A stretch of DNA of 64,000 nt from Nocardioides sp. (GTDB lineage: Bacteria; Actinomycetota; Actinomycetes; Propionibacteriales; Nocardioidaceae), in NCBI GenBank assembly GCA_037045645.1, contig JBAOIH010000004.1, positions 488,061 to 552,060 of the forward strand, given 5' to 3'. The notes below the pieces were generated by a model. That model did no database searches. It worked only from the letters and a program-made list of their open reading frames with translations, and had not been told where the DNA came from. The first letter of the stretch is position 1; each line of letters starts with the position of its first letter. Made by a program: the position numbers and the translations under genes. Below are positions 32,123 through 40,830 of this stretch, piece after piece.

Positions 32123-33282
32123 GCGCGCCGTGGACGTTGGTGATGCGCCGTGAGGTGGCCGTCAAGATGCGCGACAAGGCGTTCCTGATCGGCACGCTCG
32201 CGACGGTGGCGATGATCGCGGGCTTCTTGGTCTTCCAGGGCTGGATGGGCCAACGTACGACCGAGGTCGCGCTCGCGGTGACACCGCAGAGTCAGCCAAT
32301 GGGTCAACTCGTCGCCGGGGCCGCGTCGCAGGTTGACGACAAAGTCAAGATCAACCTCGTCGAGGTCCGCGACGACGCCGCCGCGGAGCGACTCGTGCGC
32401 GACAAGGAGGTCGAAGCCTGGCTGCACGAGGGCGACGACGGCTGGGTGCTCACGACCGAGTCGTCGGCCGAGGACGAACTCCACGACGTCGCACAGGCTG
32501 TGATCCGGTCCCAACTCGTCAGCGAGCGGGCCACTGCGGCAGGCACCAGCATCGGCGAACTCGAAGCCGGCACCACTCTCCAGGAGGAGTTTCTGCGAGG
32601 GGATGCCGAGCGGTCCCAGATCGCCGACGTCGTCGGCTTCGCGTTCGTGTTCCTCTTCTATATGGCCGCATTGATCTTCGGGATGCAACTGGCCAACTCG
32701 GTCGTGGAGGAGAAACAGAGCCGGATTGCCGAGATCATCGCGTCCTCGATTCCCGTACGCCATCTGCTCGCGGGCAAGGTCATCGGCAACACGGTGCTCG
32801 CACTGATCCAGATGACCCTTTATGCCGCGGTCGGCCTGATCGGGATGAGCTTCACGTCGTATGCGGACTTCGTGCCCGACATCTCAGGCCCCGTCGCCTG
32901 GTTCCTTGCCTTCTTCGTCGCCGGCTTCTTGGCGTTGGCCTGCCTGTGGGCGGTCGCCGGGGCGCTGGCGTCGCGCACCGAGGATCTCCAATCGACGTCG
33001 ATGCCGCTGACGATGCTCATCTTGGTGATCTTCTTCGGCGGTCTGATGCTCGATGGCCGCGCGGTGACCGTCGCGTCGTACATCCCGCCGATCTCGGCGG
33101 TGCTGATGCCCAAACGCATCATCGAGGGTGGGGTCGCCTGGTGGGAGCCACTGCTGGCGTTGGGGCTGCTGGCCGCCTTCGCGCTGGTCACGGTCGTCGT
33201 GGCCGAGCGGGTCTATCGCCGGGCGCTGTTGCAGACCCAGGGACAGATCTCGTTGCGGCAGGCATGGGCAGCCAGCGAGTGA
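32119..33282 (+). CDS. ABC-2 exporter permease (NatB-like)
   Basis: The product has 387 residues. One N-terminal helix (FLIGTLATVAMIAGFLVF), a large extracytoplasmic domain of about 140 residues, then five helices with the NatB signature VVEEKQSRIAEIIASSIPVRHLLAGKVIGN between helices 2 and 3. This layout is the ABC2_membrane_3 type. It partners with the ATPase encoded just upstream. Confidence 0.87.
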   Translation: MSAPWTLVMRREVAVKMRDKAFLIGTLATVAMIAGFLVFQGWMGQRTTEVALAVTPQSQPMGQLVAGAASQVDDKVKINLVEVRDDAAAERLVRDKEVEAWLHEGDDGWVLTTESSAEDELHDVAQAVIRSQLVSERATAAGTSIGELEAGTTLQEEFLRGDAERSQIADVVGFAFVFLFYMAALIFGMQLANSVVEEKQSRIAEIIASSIPVRHLLAGKVIGNTVLALIQMTLYAAVGLIGMSFTSYADFVPDISGPVAWFLAFFVAGFLALACLWAVAGALASRTEDLQSTSMPLTMLILVIFFGGLMLDGRAVTVASYIPPISAVLMPKRIIEGGVAWWEPLLALGLLAAFALVTVVVAERVYRRALLQTQGQISLRQAWAASE

Positions 33283-33294
33283 GAGGATCCGGGC

Positions 33295-33936
33295 GTGAGT
33301 GATGCGCCCAAGCCGAGCCGAACCGAGCAACGCAAGACCCGCACTCGCGCGGCTCTGGTCAAGGCAGCCAGCAGTCTTCTTGCAGAGGGCCGCACCGACG
33401 TCAGCATCCAGCAGATCACTGACCTCGCCGACGTGGGATTCGGTTCGTTCTACAACCACTTCGGCTCGAAAGACGAACTCTTCGAGGCGGCTGTGCAAGA
33501 TGCGCTGATTGCCCATTCGGCATTCGTCAATCACGTCGCGCAAGGCGTGACCGACGCCCCCGAACGGTTTGCGCTGGGCGTACGCCTGACGTGCCGGATG
33601 CAGCGCCAGTTGCCCGAGATGGTCCGAGTGGTGCTCAACACCGGCACGGCGATCCTGACCCGGGCCGAAGGCTTGGGCCCACAGGCTCGGGGTGACATCG
33701 AGGCCGGGATGGCCAGTGGTCGCTTCCGCGTCAGCGACCTCGATCTCGCCTTCATGGTCGTCGGGGGAGCGCTGCTGGGTGCGTTGGAGCACCTCGACGA
33801 ACACCCGGACGCAGACGCGGATCTGGCTGCTGATCGGCTAGCGGAGAGCCTGCTGCAGATGCTCGGCGTTGCGTCGGAGGAGGCGCACGCGTTGGCGTAC
33901 GCCCCACTGCCTAGCAGAGGCGCGGAAACAGCCTGA
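33295..33936 (+). CDS. TetR/AcrR-family repressor
   Basis: The product has 213 residues. The N-terminal helix-turn-helix is clear (ITDLADVGFGSFYNHFGSKDELFEAAV). The C-terminal ligand domain is helical, with a CRMQRQLPEMVRVV helix. It lies 12 bases after the NatB-like gene and probably controls that exporter. It converges on the catabolic operon and overlaps the amidohydrolase 3' end by 26 bases, so it is less likely to sit in that operon's promoter circuit, though it could act in trans. Confidence 0.88.
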   Translation: MSDAPKPSRTEQRKTRTRAALVKAASSLLAEGRTDVSIQQITDLADVGFGSFYNHFGSKDELFEAAVQDALIAHSAFVNHVAQGVTDAPERFALGVRLTCRMQRQLPEMVRVVLNTGTAILTRAEGLGPQARGDIEAGMASGRFRVSDLDLAFMVVGGALLGALEHLDEHPDADADLAADRLAESLLQMLGVASEEAHALAYAPLPSRGAETA

Positions 33937-34880
33937 CGGCGTTGTCCCGGTCGATGCCGCGCCGGACGGCGGGATCCAGCGCGATCCGATCGAACTCGCG
34001 CGCCATCAGCCGCACCGCAGGCGCGGGTGCGAACGGGAAGTCCGAACCGAAGAGGATCTTGCTCGGGTCAGCCACCGCCAACAGCGACGGCATCGCTGCG
34101 GGCGTCGATGACAGTGCGACGTCGAACCAGAAGCGGCGGATCAGCCCGAGCCGTTTGGCGATCGCCTTGTCCGGGCTCAGCGCCATCCTCGCGAGCTTCG
34201 AGTTTCGGCTCCTCGCGCAACATCGCGAGAACCACCCGATAGGAGATGTAGGGCAAGAAGCCGCCCGCGTGCGCCAGGATCCACTCGATGTGCGGATAGC
34301 GCTCCAACTGTCCACTCAGGATGAGACTGAGTGCCGTACGCGTGGTGTCGAGCAGGAAGTCGGCGGCAAAGGTCGGCACGCCAGGCACAGGCTCCGCAGG
34401 AAGCTTCCCGGGATGTACGAACACCACCGCGCGGCGCTCGTCGAGGAAGGCCAGCAGCCGGTCGAAGGCCGGATCGCCCAGATAGATCCCGGCGCTGTTG
34501 GCCAACAACACGATGCCGTCGGCGTGGAGGGTGTCGAGTGCGTACGTCGCCTCGGCGATGGCTCCGTCGACGTCCGGCAACGTCAGCGTGGCGAAGAACC
34601 CGAACCCGCCAGGATTGCGCGTCACGACCTCTGCGGCGTACTCGTTGACGCGTCTGGCCCAGCGCGCAGCCTCTGCCGCCTCGCCGAACCACACGCCAGG
34701 TGTGGACAGCGACAAGATCGCGCTTTCGACGCCCACTTTGCTCAGCACCTTGGCCGCCAGGTCCATCGTCCAGGTCGGCACCGGCACTCCGCCTGGCTGA
34801 AGGCCGCGCTCGCGCAGCATCGCGGCATAGTCGGGTGGCACATAGTGGTGATGAACGTCGATGCGACGTGGGCTGTTCAC
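33911..34880 (-). CDS. Amidohydrolase-2 family (ACMSD-like) hydrolase/decarboxylase, one +1 frameshift
   Basis: Metal sites of the amidohydrolase superfamily are present: IDVHHHYVPP (HxH), VFVHPGKLP, WILAHAGGFLPY and ILFGSDFPF with the catalytic aspartate. The family includes ACMSD, resorcylate decarboxylase and related ring-fission or aryl-acid decarboxylases, which suits the catabolic operon. The GTG at 34880 overlaps the hydroxylase stop as GTGA. Near 34190-34208 the frame derails (after EEPKLE), and the next frame resumes with MALSPDKAIAKRLGLIRRFWFD. The length of 970 bases is one above a multiple of three. Confidence 0.8.
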
Positions 34881-36601
34881 GACAACAACTTTCGCGCGGC
34901 GAGACTGGCCGCTTCGAGCCGGTCGATACTGAACACGTACTTGTCCGGTCGCAGCACGATCACCGAACCCGCGCCAGCGCCCGCGCGCTTGAGCCACGGT
35001 TCCAACGCGAAGTCGACACCCTCGACATCGACCAGTCCCTCCTTGCGACGGCCATCGCCGGGCGTTCCCTGGGGGCGCGTGCCCGGCGGGAAGTACGTCG
35101 CCCAGGTGGCGCCGAGCCGTTCCCAGATGTCGTCGGTCGCGACGGTGCGCGGGTCAACCGCAACCCCGAGCACCACCCAGCCGTGTCCTAGTGCGTCGTC
35201 GAGGCGGGTCGCGCGCCCGTCATAGGTCCGCACCTGTGGCTGCGGGATCACGGTGCCCTCCACGCCGCGCACCCGACGGGGGAGTCCGACGTAGGTCCGG
35301 CGCTTGAAACGTGGCTTGGGCTTCATCTTCGCCTCGGTAATGAAGGCGCCGATCCCGGGCAACTTCGTGCCGAGCCCGATGCCGAGCTCACGCGCGCGGA
35401 TCGCGCCGCGATGCTGGGTCGAAACGATGTCCTTGTTGAAGACCGACAGATCGATCATCGCCTTGGCATGCGGTCGGCGCTCGGACTCGTACGTGTCGAG
35501 CAGCGCCGGATCGGCGCTACGCAAGATCACGTCAGCCAGCTTCCAAGACAAGTTGTCGGCATCACGTACGCCCGCATTCATGCCCTGGCCGATGAACTGC
35601 GGCGTCATGTGTGCCGCGTCGCCCGCGAGCAGCACACGGCCGGCGCGCCACTGATCTGCGACTAGCGCATTGAACGTGTAGACGAGTTGTCGGTCGATCT
35701 CGACCTCGTCGACGTCGACGTACTTGGCGAGGAGGTCGTGGGCGCGCGCGGCGGTCTTGAAGTCGCCGGTGAGGTCACTGTCGTGAAGCATGAACTCGAA
35801 GCGGTGCCGACCATAAGGCTGTGGGCAACTCACGGTCGGCAACGCGGGATCACAGACGAAGTCGAAGTACGGCAGGTGGCGAAACGCGTCCACGCCCGCG
35901 CGAGCTTTGAGGTCCAGCACCAGCCAGCGCTGCGGGAATGACTTGCCGGTCATCGTGATGCCCAGTTGCTGGCGGATGATGCTGCGGCCGCCGTCCGCAC
36001 CGATCAGGTAGCCGACGTGGTCTCGGCTTGGCTCGACCAACTCAGGGGACGCCTCGCTTTGGCTAGAGGACGACTCGTCCTTGCCCCAACCACCGAGGGA
36101 CTCGATGTGCGCCACCGTGACCCCATGGGCGTCCTGCTCGAATCCGATCACCTCGCGACCGCGGCGGATCGTCACGTGTGGCAGGTCCGCGAGCCGCTCT
36201 TCGAGCGTGTTCTCCAGCGAGGGCTGGTAGAGGAAGTTCGACACCGGCCACCCGTACGGACGCCTGGGATTGTGGAACTGGGCGAGCACAGAGCCGTCCG
36301 CGCGAACCCACTGCACGATCGAGTCGGCGTTCATCTGTGCGTGCAGTTGGTCGGCGACCCCGGCGTTCTGGAAGATCCGCAGGCATTCGTCGTCGGTGTA
36401 GACCGCACGGGCGAGGCCATAGAACTCCGGCTCGCGTTCGAGCACGAGCACGCGTACGCCGCGGCGTCCCAGCAGGTGCGCCAGGGTCAGACCCGTCGGG
36501 CCGAGCCCGACGATGCAGACGTCGTAGTCGCTCGGTGATCGAGCAGAGTCGCTCGGTGATCGAGCAGAGTCGCTCGGTGATCGAGCAGAGTCGAGATTCA
36601 T
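34877..36601 (-). CDS. FAD-dependent aromatic hydroxylase (MhpA-like)
   Basis: The 574-residue flavoprotein monooxygenase has the dinucleotide motif VGLGPTGLTLAHLLGRRGVRVLVLE (start of domain), the DG motif LIGADGGRS and the GD motif VLLAGDAAHMTPQFIGQGMNAGVRDA, then a thioredoxin-like C-terminal domain. It resembles 3-(3-hydroxyphenyl)propionate hydroxylases and would ortho-hydroxylate a phenol with NAD(P)H and O2 to give the catechol for the dioxygenase. ATG 36601 is followed by three copies of DSARSPS encoded by a 21-bp repeat. The frame is open upstream through the whole dioxygenase gene, so a natural fusion is possible. Confidence 0.82.
   Translation of the reverse strand: MNLDSARSPSDSARSPSDSARSPSDYDVCIVGLGPTGLTLAHLLGRRGVRVLVLEREPEFYGLARAVYTDDECLRIFQNAGVADQLHAQMNADSIVQWVRADGSVLAQFHNPRRPYGWPVSNFLYQPSLENTLEERLADLPHVTIRRGREVIGFEQDAHGVTVAHIESLGGWGKDESSSSQSEASPELVEPSRDHVGYLIGADGGRSIIRQQLGITMTGKSFPQRWLVLDLKARAGVDAFRHLPYFDFVCDPALPTVSCPQPYGRHRFEFMLHDSDLTGDFKTAARAHDLLAKYVDVDEVEIDRQLVYTFNALVADQWRAGRVLLAGDAAHMTPQFIGQGMNAGVRDADNLSWKLADVILRSADPALLDTYESERRPHAKAMIDLSVFNKDIVSTQHRGAIRARELGIGLGTKLPGIGAFITEAKMKPKPRFKRRTYVGLPRRVRGVEGTVIPQPQVRTYDGRATRLDDALGHGWVVLGVAVDPRTVATDDIWERLGATWATYFPPGTRPQGTPGDGRRKEGLVDVEGVDFALEPWLKRAGAGAGSVIVLRPDKYVFSIDRLEAASLAARKLLS
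36530..36592. repeat. 21-bp tandem repeat, three perfect copies, inside the hydroxylase N-terminus
   Basis: The unit is GCTCGGTGATCGAGCAGAGTC. Read on the minus strand each copy encodes the seven residues DSARSPS, so the array is in phase. It lies directly before the FAD-binding domain. Confidence 0.9.
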
Positions 36602-37597
36602 CGACGCCCGCCGCTCAACTCCGGCACGCCGACCTCCTGGACGCGAAGCGACCTCGCGCCGCGAGCGAACTGCGCGAAGCTTGGTCGCCACCGACTCGCC
36701 GATCGGCGTGTGCCCCCAGATCGAGATGGAGTCGTACGTCTTGACCGCCCAGGTCTCCTCGAGCTCTGGGGTGACCACGATCGGGTTCCACCCGACCTCC
36801 CACTCGAAGCCCGAGGGGGTCAGGCAGTAGTAGGAGAGTTCGCGGTCGTTGGTGTGCTGGCCGACGCTCCACTGAATATGGAAGCCCAGGGCGACCACGC
36901 GCTCGTAGGACGCAAGCATGTCGTCGAGCGTCGCGACCTGGATGTTGAGGTGCTGGATCGCCGTGCGGATCGGGTCGAGTGCGAGACCTCGTATGCCCGC
37001 GATCGCGATCGAGTGGTGGCGCTCGTCGGTGCGCAGGAAGCGGATGCGCAACTGCACGCCCGAGATGTTTTCGTGAACCCAGTCGGACAGGCGTGCGTTG
37101 AACACCGTGTTGTAGTAGCCGCGGATCTCTTCGGGCCGCTTGGACGTGATCGCGACGTGCCCCATCCCGGCATCGCCGAAGACGAAGCCCGATTGCAGCA
37201 TCTTCAGGGGAGCGGCGGTCGTACGCGCGGTCGTGAAGATCTCGGTGGCGATGCCCTTGGGACCGGGAAAGCGCCACAGCCGCTCGACGCCGCGCAGGGC
37301 GCACTCCTCGTCGCTGCCTTTGCTTACCGGGACCCCGGCGGCCTGCACGCGGGCCATTATCGCGTCGAAGGTCTCGTGATCATCGACCTGCCAGCCGAGC
37401 GCGGTGACGTCTTCACGCGCGCCGCGCTGCAGCAGGAAGCGGCACTCGTGCTCGTCCATCCGAAATCGGGTTACGTCGCGGGTCATCTCGTCGACGTGCA
37501 GCCCGATCGCGTCTTGGCCAAAGCGTCGCCAGTCGCCAAACTTCTCGGTCTCGACGACGACGTAGCCCAGGTGGACGCGACCGAAAACGTCGCTCAT
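36602..37597 (-). CDS. Type I extradiol ring-cleavage dioxygenase (two VOC domains)
   Basis: About 332 residues belong to this part. Two vicinal-oxygen-chelate modules are seen, residues about 5-130 and 140-290. Metal ligands fit the BphC/HsaC class: GHVAITSK (His), RHHSIAI (His) and FEWEVGW (Glu). The enzyme would open a catechol ring next to one hydroxyl. The start at 37597 overlaps the hydrolase stop by four bases. No stop separates it from the hydroxylase downstream. After WGHTPIGE, where such enzymes normally end soon, about 32 arginine-rich residues lead to the hydroxylase ATG. The end given is that junction, not a stop codon. Confidence 0.82.
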
Positions 37598-38442
37598 CGC
37601 TTAGCTCCCAGGAAGTCAAGGGCGAGGCGGTTGAAGAGTTCGGGAGCCTCCCACTGCACCCAGTGGCCGACGTTGGAGGCCAGGTAGAGGTCGCAGTTGC
37701 GCATCCTCTTGGCCAACAGCGGCCCGCCGACCGGACGGTTGACGGCATCGTCGACACCCCAGATGACCAGGGTCGGTGTCTCGCAGCTGCCGAGCCGCTT
37801 GTCGCGAGACAGGTCCATCCGCAGCAGGGTGCGCAGTGCCTTCGGACCAGGATCCGGCCGCTTGAGCGGTGGGTTGGCCATGGAGGCCGGGTCGAGGCTG
37901 TGCTGATAGCGCAACTCGATGATGTCGTCAGGCACGCTGCGCGGGTCGCTGACCAGTGACTCGGTGATGAACGCGCGCATCTTCTCCAGCGTCGGACCCT
38001 CGCCGCCGTAATAGTCGAGCAACTGGTTGAGCCCTCGCGTGGGCACCCAGCGCGTCGTCCCGATGCCGCCCGGCCCGTTGAGCACCATCCGGTCGACTCG
38101 GTCGGGTCGGTCCAGCGCCAGACGCAGTGCGGCACCACCGCCGTACGAATTGCCGATCAGGTTCGCTCGCGAAATGTCGAGGGCATCCAGCAGTCCGCCC
38201 ACCGCCGCAGCCAGGTCGCCGAACGGATCATCGTGATCGATCTCGCGGGTGGAGCGGCCATATCCCGGCAGGTCCGGGACGATCACGGTGAAAGCCTCGG
38301 CCAGCGCCTCGATGTTGCGCCGCCAGTTGGCGACTCCGCTCGCGCCCGGTCCGCCGCCGTGCAGCAAGACGACCGGGTCACCGGCTCCCTTGATCGAGGT
38401 GAACAACTCCCGAGCCCCGACTCGGATCAACTCTTCGCGCAC
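37594..38442 (-). CDS. Alpha/beta-hydrolase, meta-cleavage product hydrolase (MhpC/HsaD/BphD-like)
   Basis: The 282-residue hydrolase has the oxyanion motif LLHGGGPGASG, nucleophile GNSYGGG, acid IWGVDDAVNRP and histidine SNVGHWVQWEAPE. It would split the ring-opened product of the extradiol dioxygenase into a dienoate and an acid. It is the first gene of the minus-strand operon; GTG 38442 is the start. The promoter region upstream holds an inverted repeat and a TTGACA -35-like box. Confidence 0.85.
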   Translation of the reverse strand: MREELIRVGARELFTSIKGAGDPVVLLHGGGPGASGVANWRRNIEALAEAFTVIVPDLPGYGRSTREIDHDDPFGDLAAAVGGLLDALDISRANLIGNSYGGGAALRLALDRPDRVDRMVLNGPGGIGTTRWVPTRGLNQLLDYYGGEGPTLEKMRAFITESLVSDPRSVPDDIIELRYQHSLDPASMANPPLKRPDPGPKALRTLLRMDLSRDKRLGSCETPTLVIWGVDDAVNRPVGGPLLAKRMRNCDLYLASNVGHWVQWEAPELFNRLALDFLGAKR

Positions 38443-38455
38443 TCGGTGCTCCTGG

Positions 38456-38506
38456 TGATTTGATCGAAAGTGATGAAATCATCAAGTCGGTGGATGTGGT
38501 TGTCAA
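38456..38506 (-). promoter_or_regulatory. Promoter and operator of the aromatic catabolic operon
   Basis: On the minus strand TTGACA (38506-38501) is a good -35 box. The inverted repeat TGATTTGATC-N5-TGATGAAATCA (38456-38481, nine of ten arm bases pair) lies between it and the first start codon. This placement would block transcription when a repressor binds. The regulator is unknown. Confidence 0.5.
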
Positions 38507-38529
38507 CTCAACGGGCAGGGGGGCCTAAC

Positions 38530-39123
38530 TCAACGCCAGAGGGTGTGCCAGGCGATGTCGAGTTCGCCGAGCAGGTCACGCAGCACCGGCAGCGAGAGCC
38601 CGACGACGTTGTGGTGGTCGCCCTTGATCTTGGTGACGTACGCCCCGCCGAGGCCGTCGATGGTGAAGGCGCCGGCGACGTGCAGCGGCTCCCCGGTGGC
38701 GACGTAGGCGTCAATCTCCTCGTCTGTCAGGTCGGCGAACCAGACCTTCGTCGACGCGACGGCCGAGACCGTACGCCCGGACGCCGGGTCAGTGACCGCG
38801 TGGCCCGTATGCAGCACCCCTGTGCCGCCTCGCTGTTGGCGCCAGCGTTCGATCGCGCGCTCGGCCGTCCCCGGCTTGCCCAGCGCCCTGCTCTGAAACT
38901 CCAGCACCGAATCGCACCCGATGACCACGCACTCGGTGGGCAGATCCGCGCGAGCCGCCACCGCCGCGCACTTCAACTCGGCCAGTTGCAAGGCCATCTC
39001 GACCGGCGGCAGATCGTCGGCGATCGACTCGTCGATGCCCGACACAATCACGACAGGATCGATCCCGGAGTTGACCAGGGTCTGGAGGCGAGCGGGGGAG
39101 GCGGAGGCGAGGACGAGGTGCAC
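38530..39123 (-). CDS. Maf-family nucleoside triphosphate pyrophosphatase
   Basis: The 197-residue protein starts MHLVLASASPARLQTL (the S-x-S-x-R substrate loop) and has VIGCDSVLEF with the catalytic aspartate, plus the C-terminal KGDHHNVVGLSLP with the family's N-V-x-G-L-P end. Maf proteins hydrolyse modified or canonical pyrimidine NTPs and limit mutagenesis or division. The GCDSVL and CVVIG variants are usual in actinobacterial Maf. Confidence 0.9.
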   Translation of the reverse strand: MHLVLASASPARLQTLVNSGIDPVVIVSGIDESIADDLPPVEMALQLAELKCAAVAARADLPTECVVIGCDSVLEFQSRALGKPGTAERAIERWRQQRGGTGVLHTGHAVTDPASGRTVSAVASTKVWFADLTDEEIDAYVATGEPLHVAGAFTIDGLGGAYVTKIKGDHHNVVGLSLPVLRDLLGELDIAWHTLWR

Positions 39124-39132
39124 GACGCGAGG

Positions 39133-40830
39133 TTAGTCGCGCTCGGTGCTGAATCTGGCGACCTCGACCACCTGGGGGCGGTCGTGCTGGTCGCCCTCGA
39201 CCATGCCCTTGCCCCACCACATCTCCAGCCCCGACTCGGTGACCTCCAAGGTCGCGAGGAAGTTGTCGAACCACGGCCCGCCGACCAGCTTCCACCGCAG
39301 CGGCGACGACGGCACCTTGGCCGAACGCGCCATCACGCGACCCACGAACGGTGCGACGCCGTACGACCCCACCACCATCGCCACTCGCCACGCGCGACCC
39401 ATCGGATTGCGGATCGGTGAGCACACGGCCTGCAGAATCCGACTTTGCAACGGTGCCCCGCGCGCATGTCGCGAGGCGCGGGCCTCGCTGACGTACGAGT
39501 GGTGGACGTCCCCGGAGAGGAACGTGACCGTACGCGGCGCCTTGCCGCGCTGGCCGCGCGCGACCTCCAACACCATCGCTGACACGGCGGCGAACGAGTC
39601 CTGGAACGCGGCCCAGTGCTTCAGGTCGCCGGTCTGGCGGAGCCGCTCCCCGACCTTCGCCCAGCGCCGACCCCAGCCGCCGTCGGCCAGCGCCTCGCTG
39701 AACGCTTCGCCATAGTGTGCGCCCGGCGCGAGCAGGAACGGCAGCGAGGTGCCGATCAACAGATGGTCGACGTCGCCACGCATCCGCTCGTCGAGCCAGG
39801 CCAACTCGTCGGGGTCGAGCATCGCGCGATTCTCCGGATCGAGCACCCGGGCGGCGCGCGAATCGATCACGATCAGCGTCGCCTGCTCGCCGAAGTCGTA
39901 GGCATAACTCCAGCGGTAGGTCTCCGGCTGTTGGTCCGCACGTTCGGCGAAGGCGTCGAGGAGTTCGGATGCGTCGAACTCGTCGGGTCCGTCGTGCGCG
40001 GTGATCGCGCGCCAGATCTCGTCCTCGGCGCGCGCTTCGGGGGAGAGGTTGCCCAGGTGCTGATAGACCCAATAGGACGCCAAACCGGCCACGATCCGGC
40101 AGCGCCACCACTCGGTCTCCTCCATCTCCTGCTTCCACGTCAGCGAGGTGTTCCAGTCGTCGCGGATGTCGTGGTCGTCGAAGATCATCGCCGTCGGCAC
40201 GGTCGAGAGCAGCCAACGGTTGGCCGGGTCGGACCAGGCCAGTTTGTAGAGGTGGGCGTACTCCGCATAGTCCTTGAGTTCGGTCCACGGCGCCTGCTCG
40301 ATGTCGCGGCGCGACTCGATGAACTCGCGCATCTCGACGGTGGTCTCGTCGGCATAGACCTGGTCACCGAGGAAGAGCACGAGGTCGGGCCAACGCGGCT
40401 CACCCCCGTCGGGGTCGTCGTCGGCGCTGGTGATCCCCGCCATCCGCAGCGCGTACGCCCGCAGCGCGTCGACGCCGTGGGCCCGGTTGCCCGCCGCGTC
40501 GTGGGACACCGACGTACGACAGGAGCCGAAGCACAACCGCAAGGGCTTGGCGCGATCGAGAGTCGCGATCAGCGATGGCGCAAGGACGTCGCCCGCCGGC
40601 CAGATCTGCTCGCCGTCGAGCCGCACCTCGTAGGCGTACTTGCCGCCCGGTTCGAAGCCGGACAACTCCACCAACGCGTAGTGGTGGCCGTGCACCGCGA
40701 AGGTGCGTGCGTGTGCGGTGACGGGTTGCGTACGCACCTCGACGGTGCCCGCGCTCGCGACTTCGACCCAGATCGTGCTGGTCGTTTCGCCCGTGTGACG
40801 CACCAGCGGCCCGAGAACCAGTGACGTCAT
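39133..40830 (-). CDS. PhoD-like alkaline phosphatase/phosphodiesterase
   Basis: The 565-residue protein has an N-terminal beta-sandwich (about 1-95, TTSTIWVEV) and a PhoD-type metallophosphatase domain: LCFGSCRTS, LFLGDQVYAD, MIFDDHDIRDDWN and FLSGDVHHSYV carry the metal ligands. No signal peptide or twin-arginine leader is visible, so it may be cytoplasmic, unlike classical PhoD. Substrates are phosphodiesters or monoesters. GTG/ATG ambiguity is small (ATG 40830). It overlaps the DUF885 gene stop by four bases. Confidence 0.85.
   Translation of the reverse strand: MTSLVLGPLVRHTGETTSTIWVEVASAGTVEVRTQPVTAHARTFAVHGHHYALVELSGFEPGGKYAYEVRLDGEQIWPAGDVLAPSLIATLDRAKPLRLCFGSCRTSVSHDAAGNRAHGVDALRAYALRMAGITSADDDPDGGEPRWPDLVLFLGDQVYADETTVEMREFIESRRDIEQAPWTELKDYAEYAHLYKLAWSDPANRWLLSTVPTAMIFDDHDIRDDWNTSLTWKQEMEETEWWRCRIVAGLASYWVYQHLGNLSPEARAEDEIWRAITAHDGPDEFDASELLDAFAERADQQPETYRWSYAYDFGEQATLIVIDSRAARVLDPENRAMLDPDELAWLDERMRGDVDHLLIGTSLPFLLAPGAHYGEAFSEALADGGWGRRWAKVGERLRQTGDLKHWAAFQDSFAAVSAMVLEVARGQRGKAPRTVTFLSGDVHHSYVSEARASRHARGAPLQSRILQAVCSPIRNPMGRAWRVAMVVGSYGVAPFVGRVMARSAKVPSSPLRWKLVGGPWFDNFLATLEVTESGLEMWWGKGMVEGDQHDRPQVVEVARFSTERD

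Noticed and set aside
36530..36592. CRISPR-like or replication iteron array
   Set aside because: The units are directly contiguous, in coding phase and inside an enzyme gene. There is no replication gene nearby.
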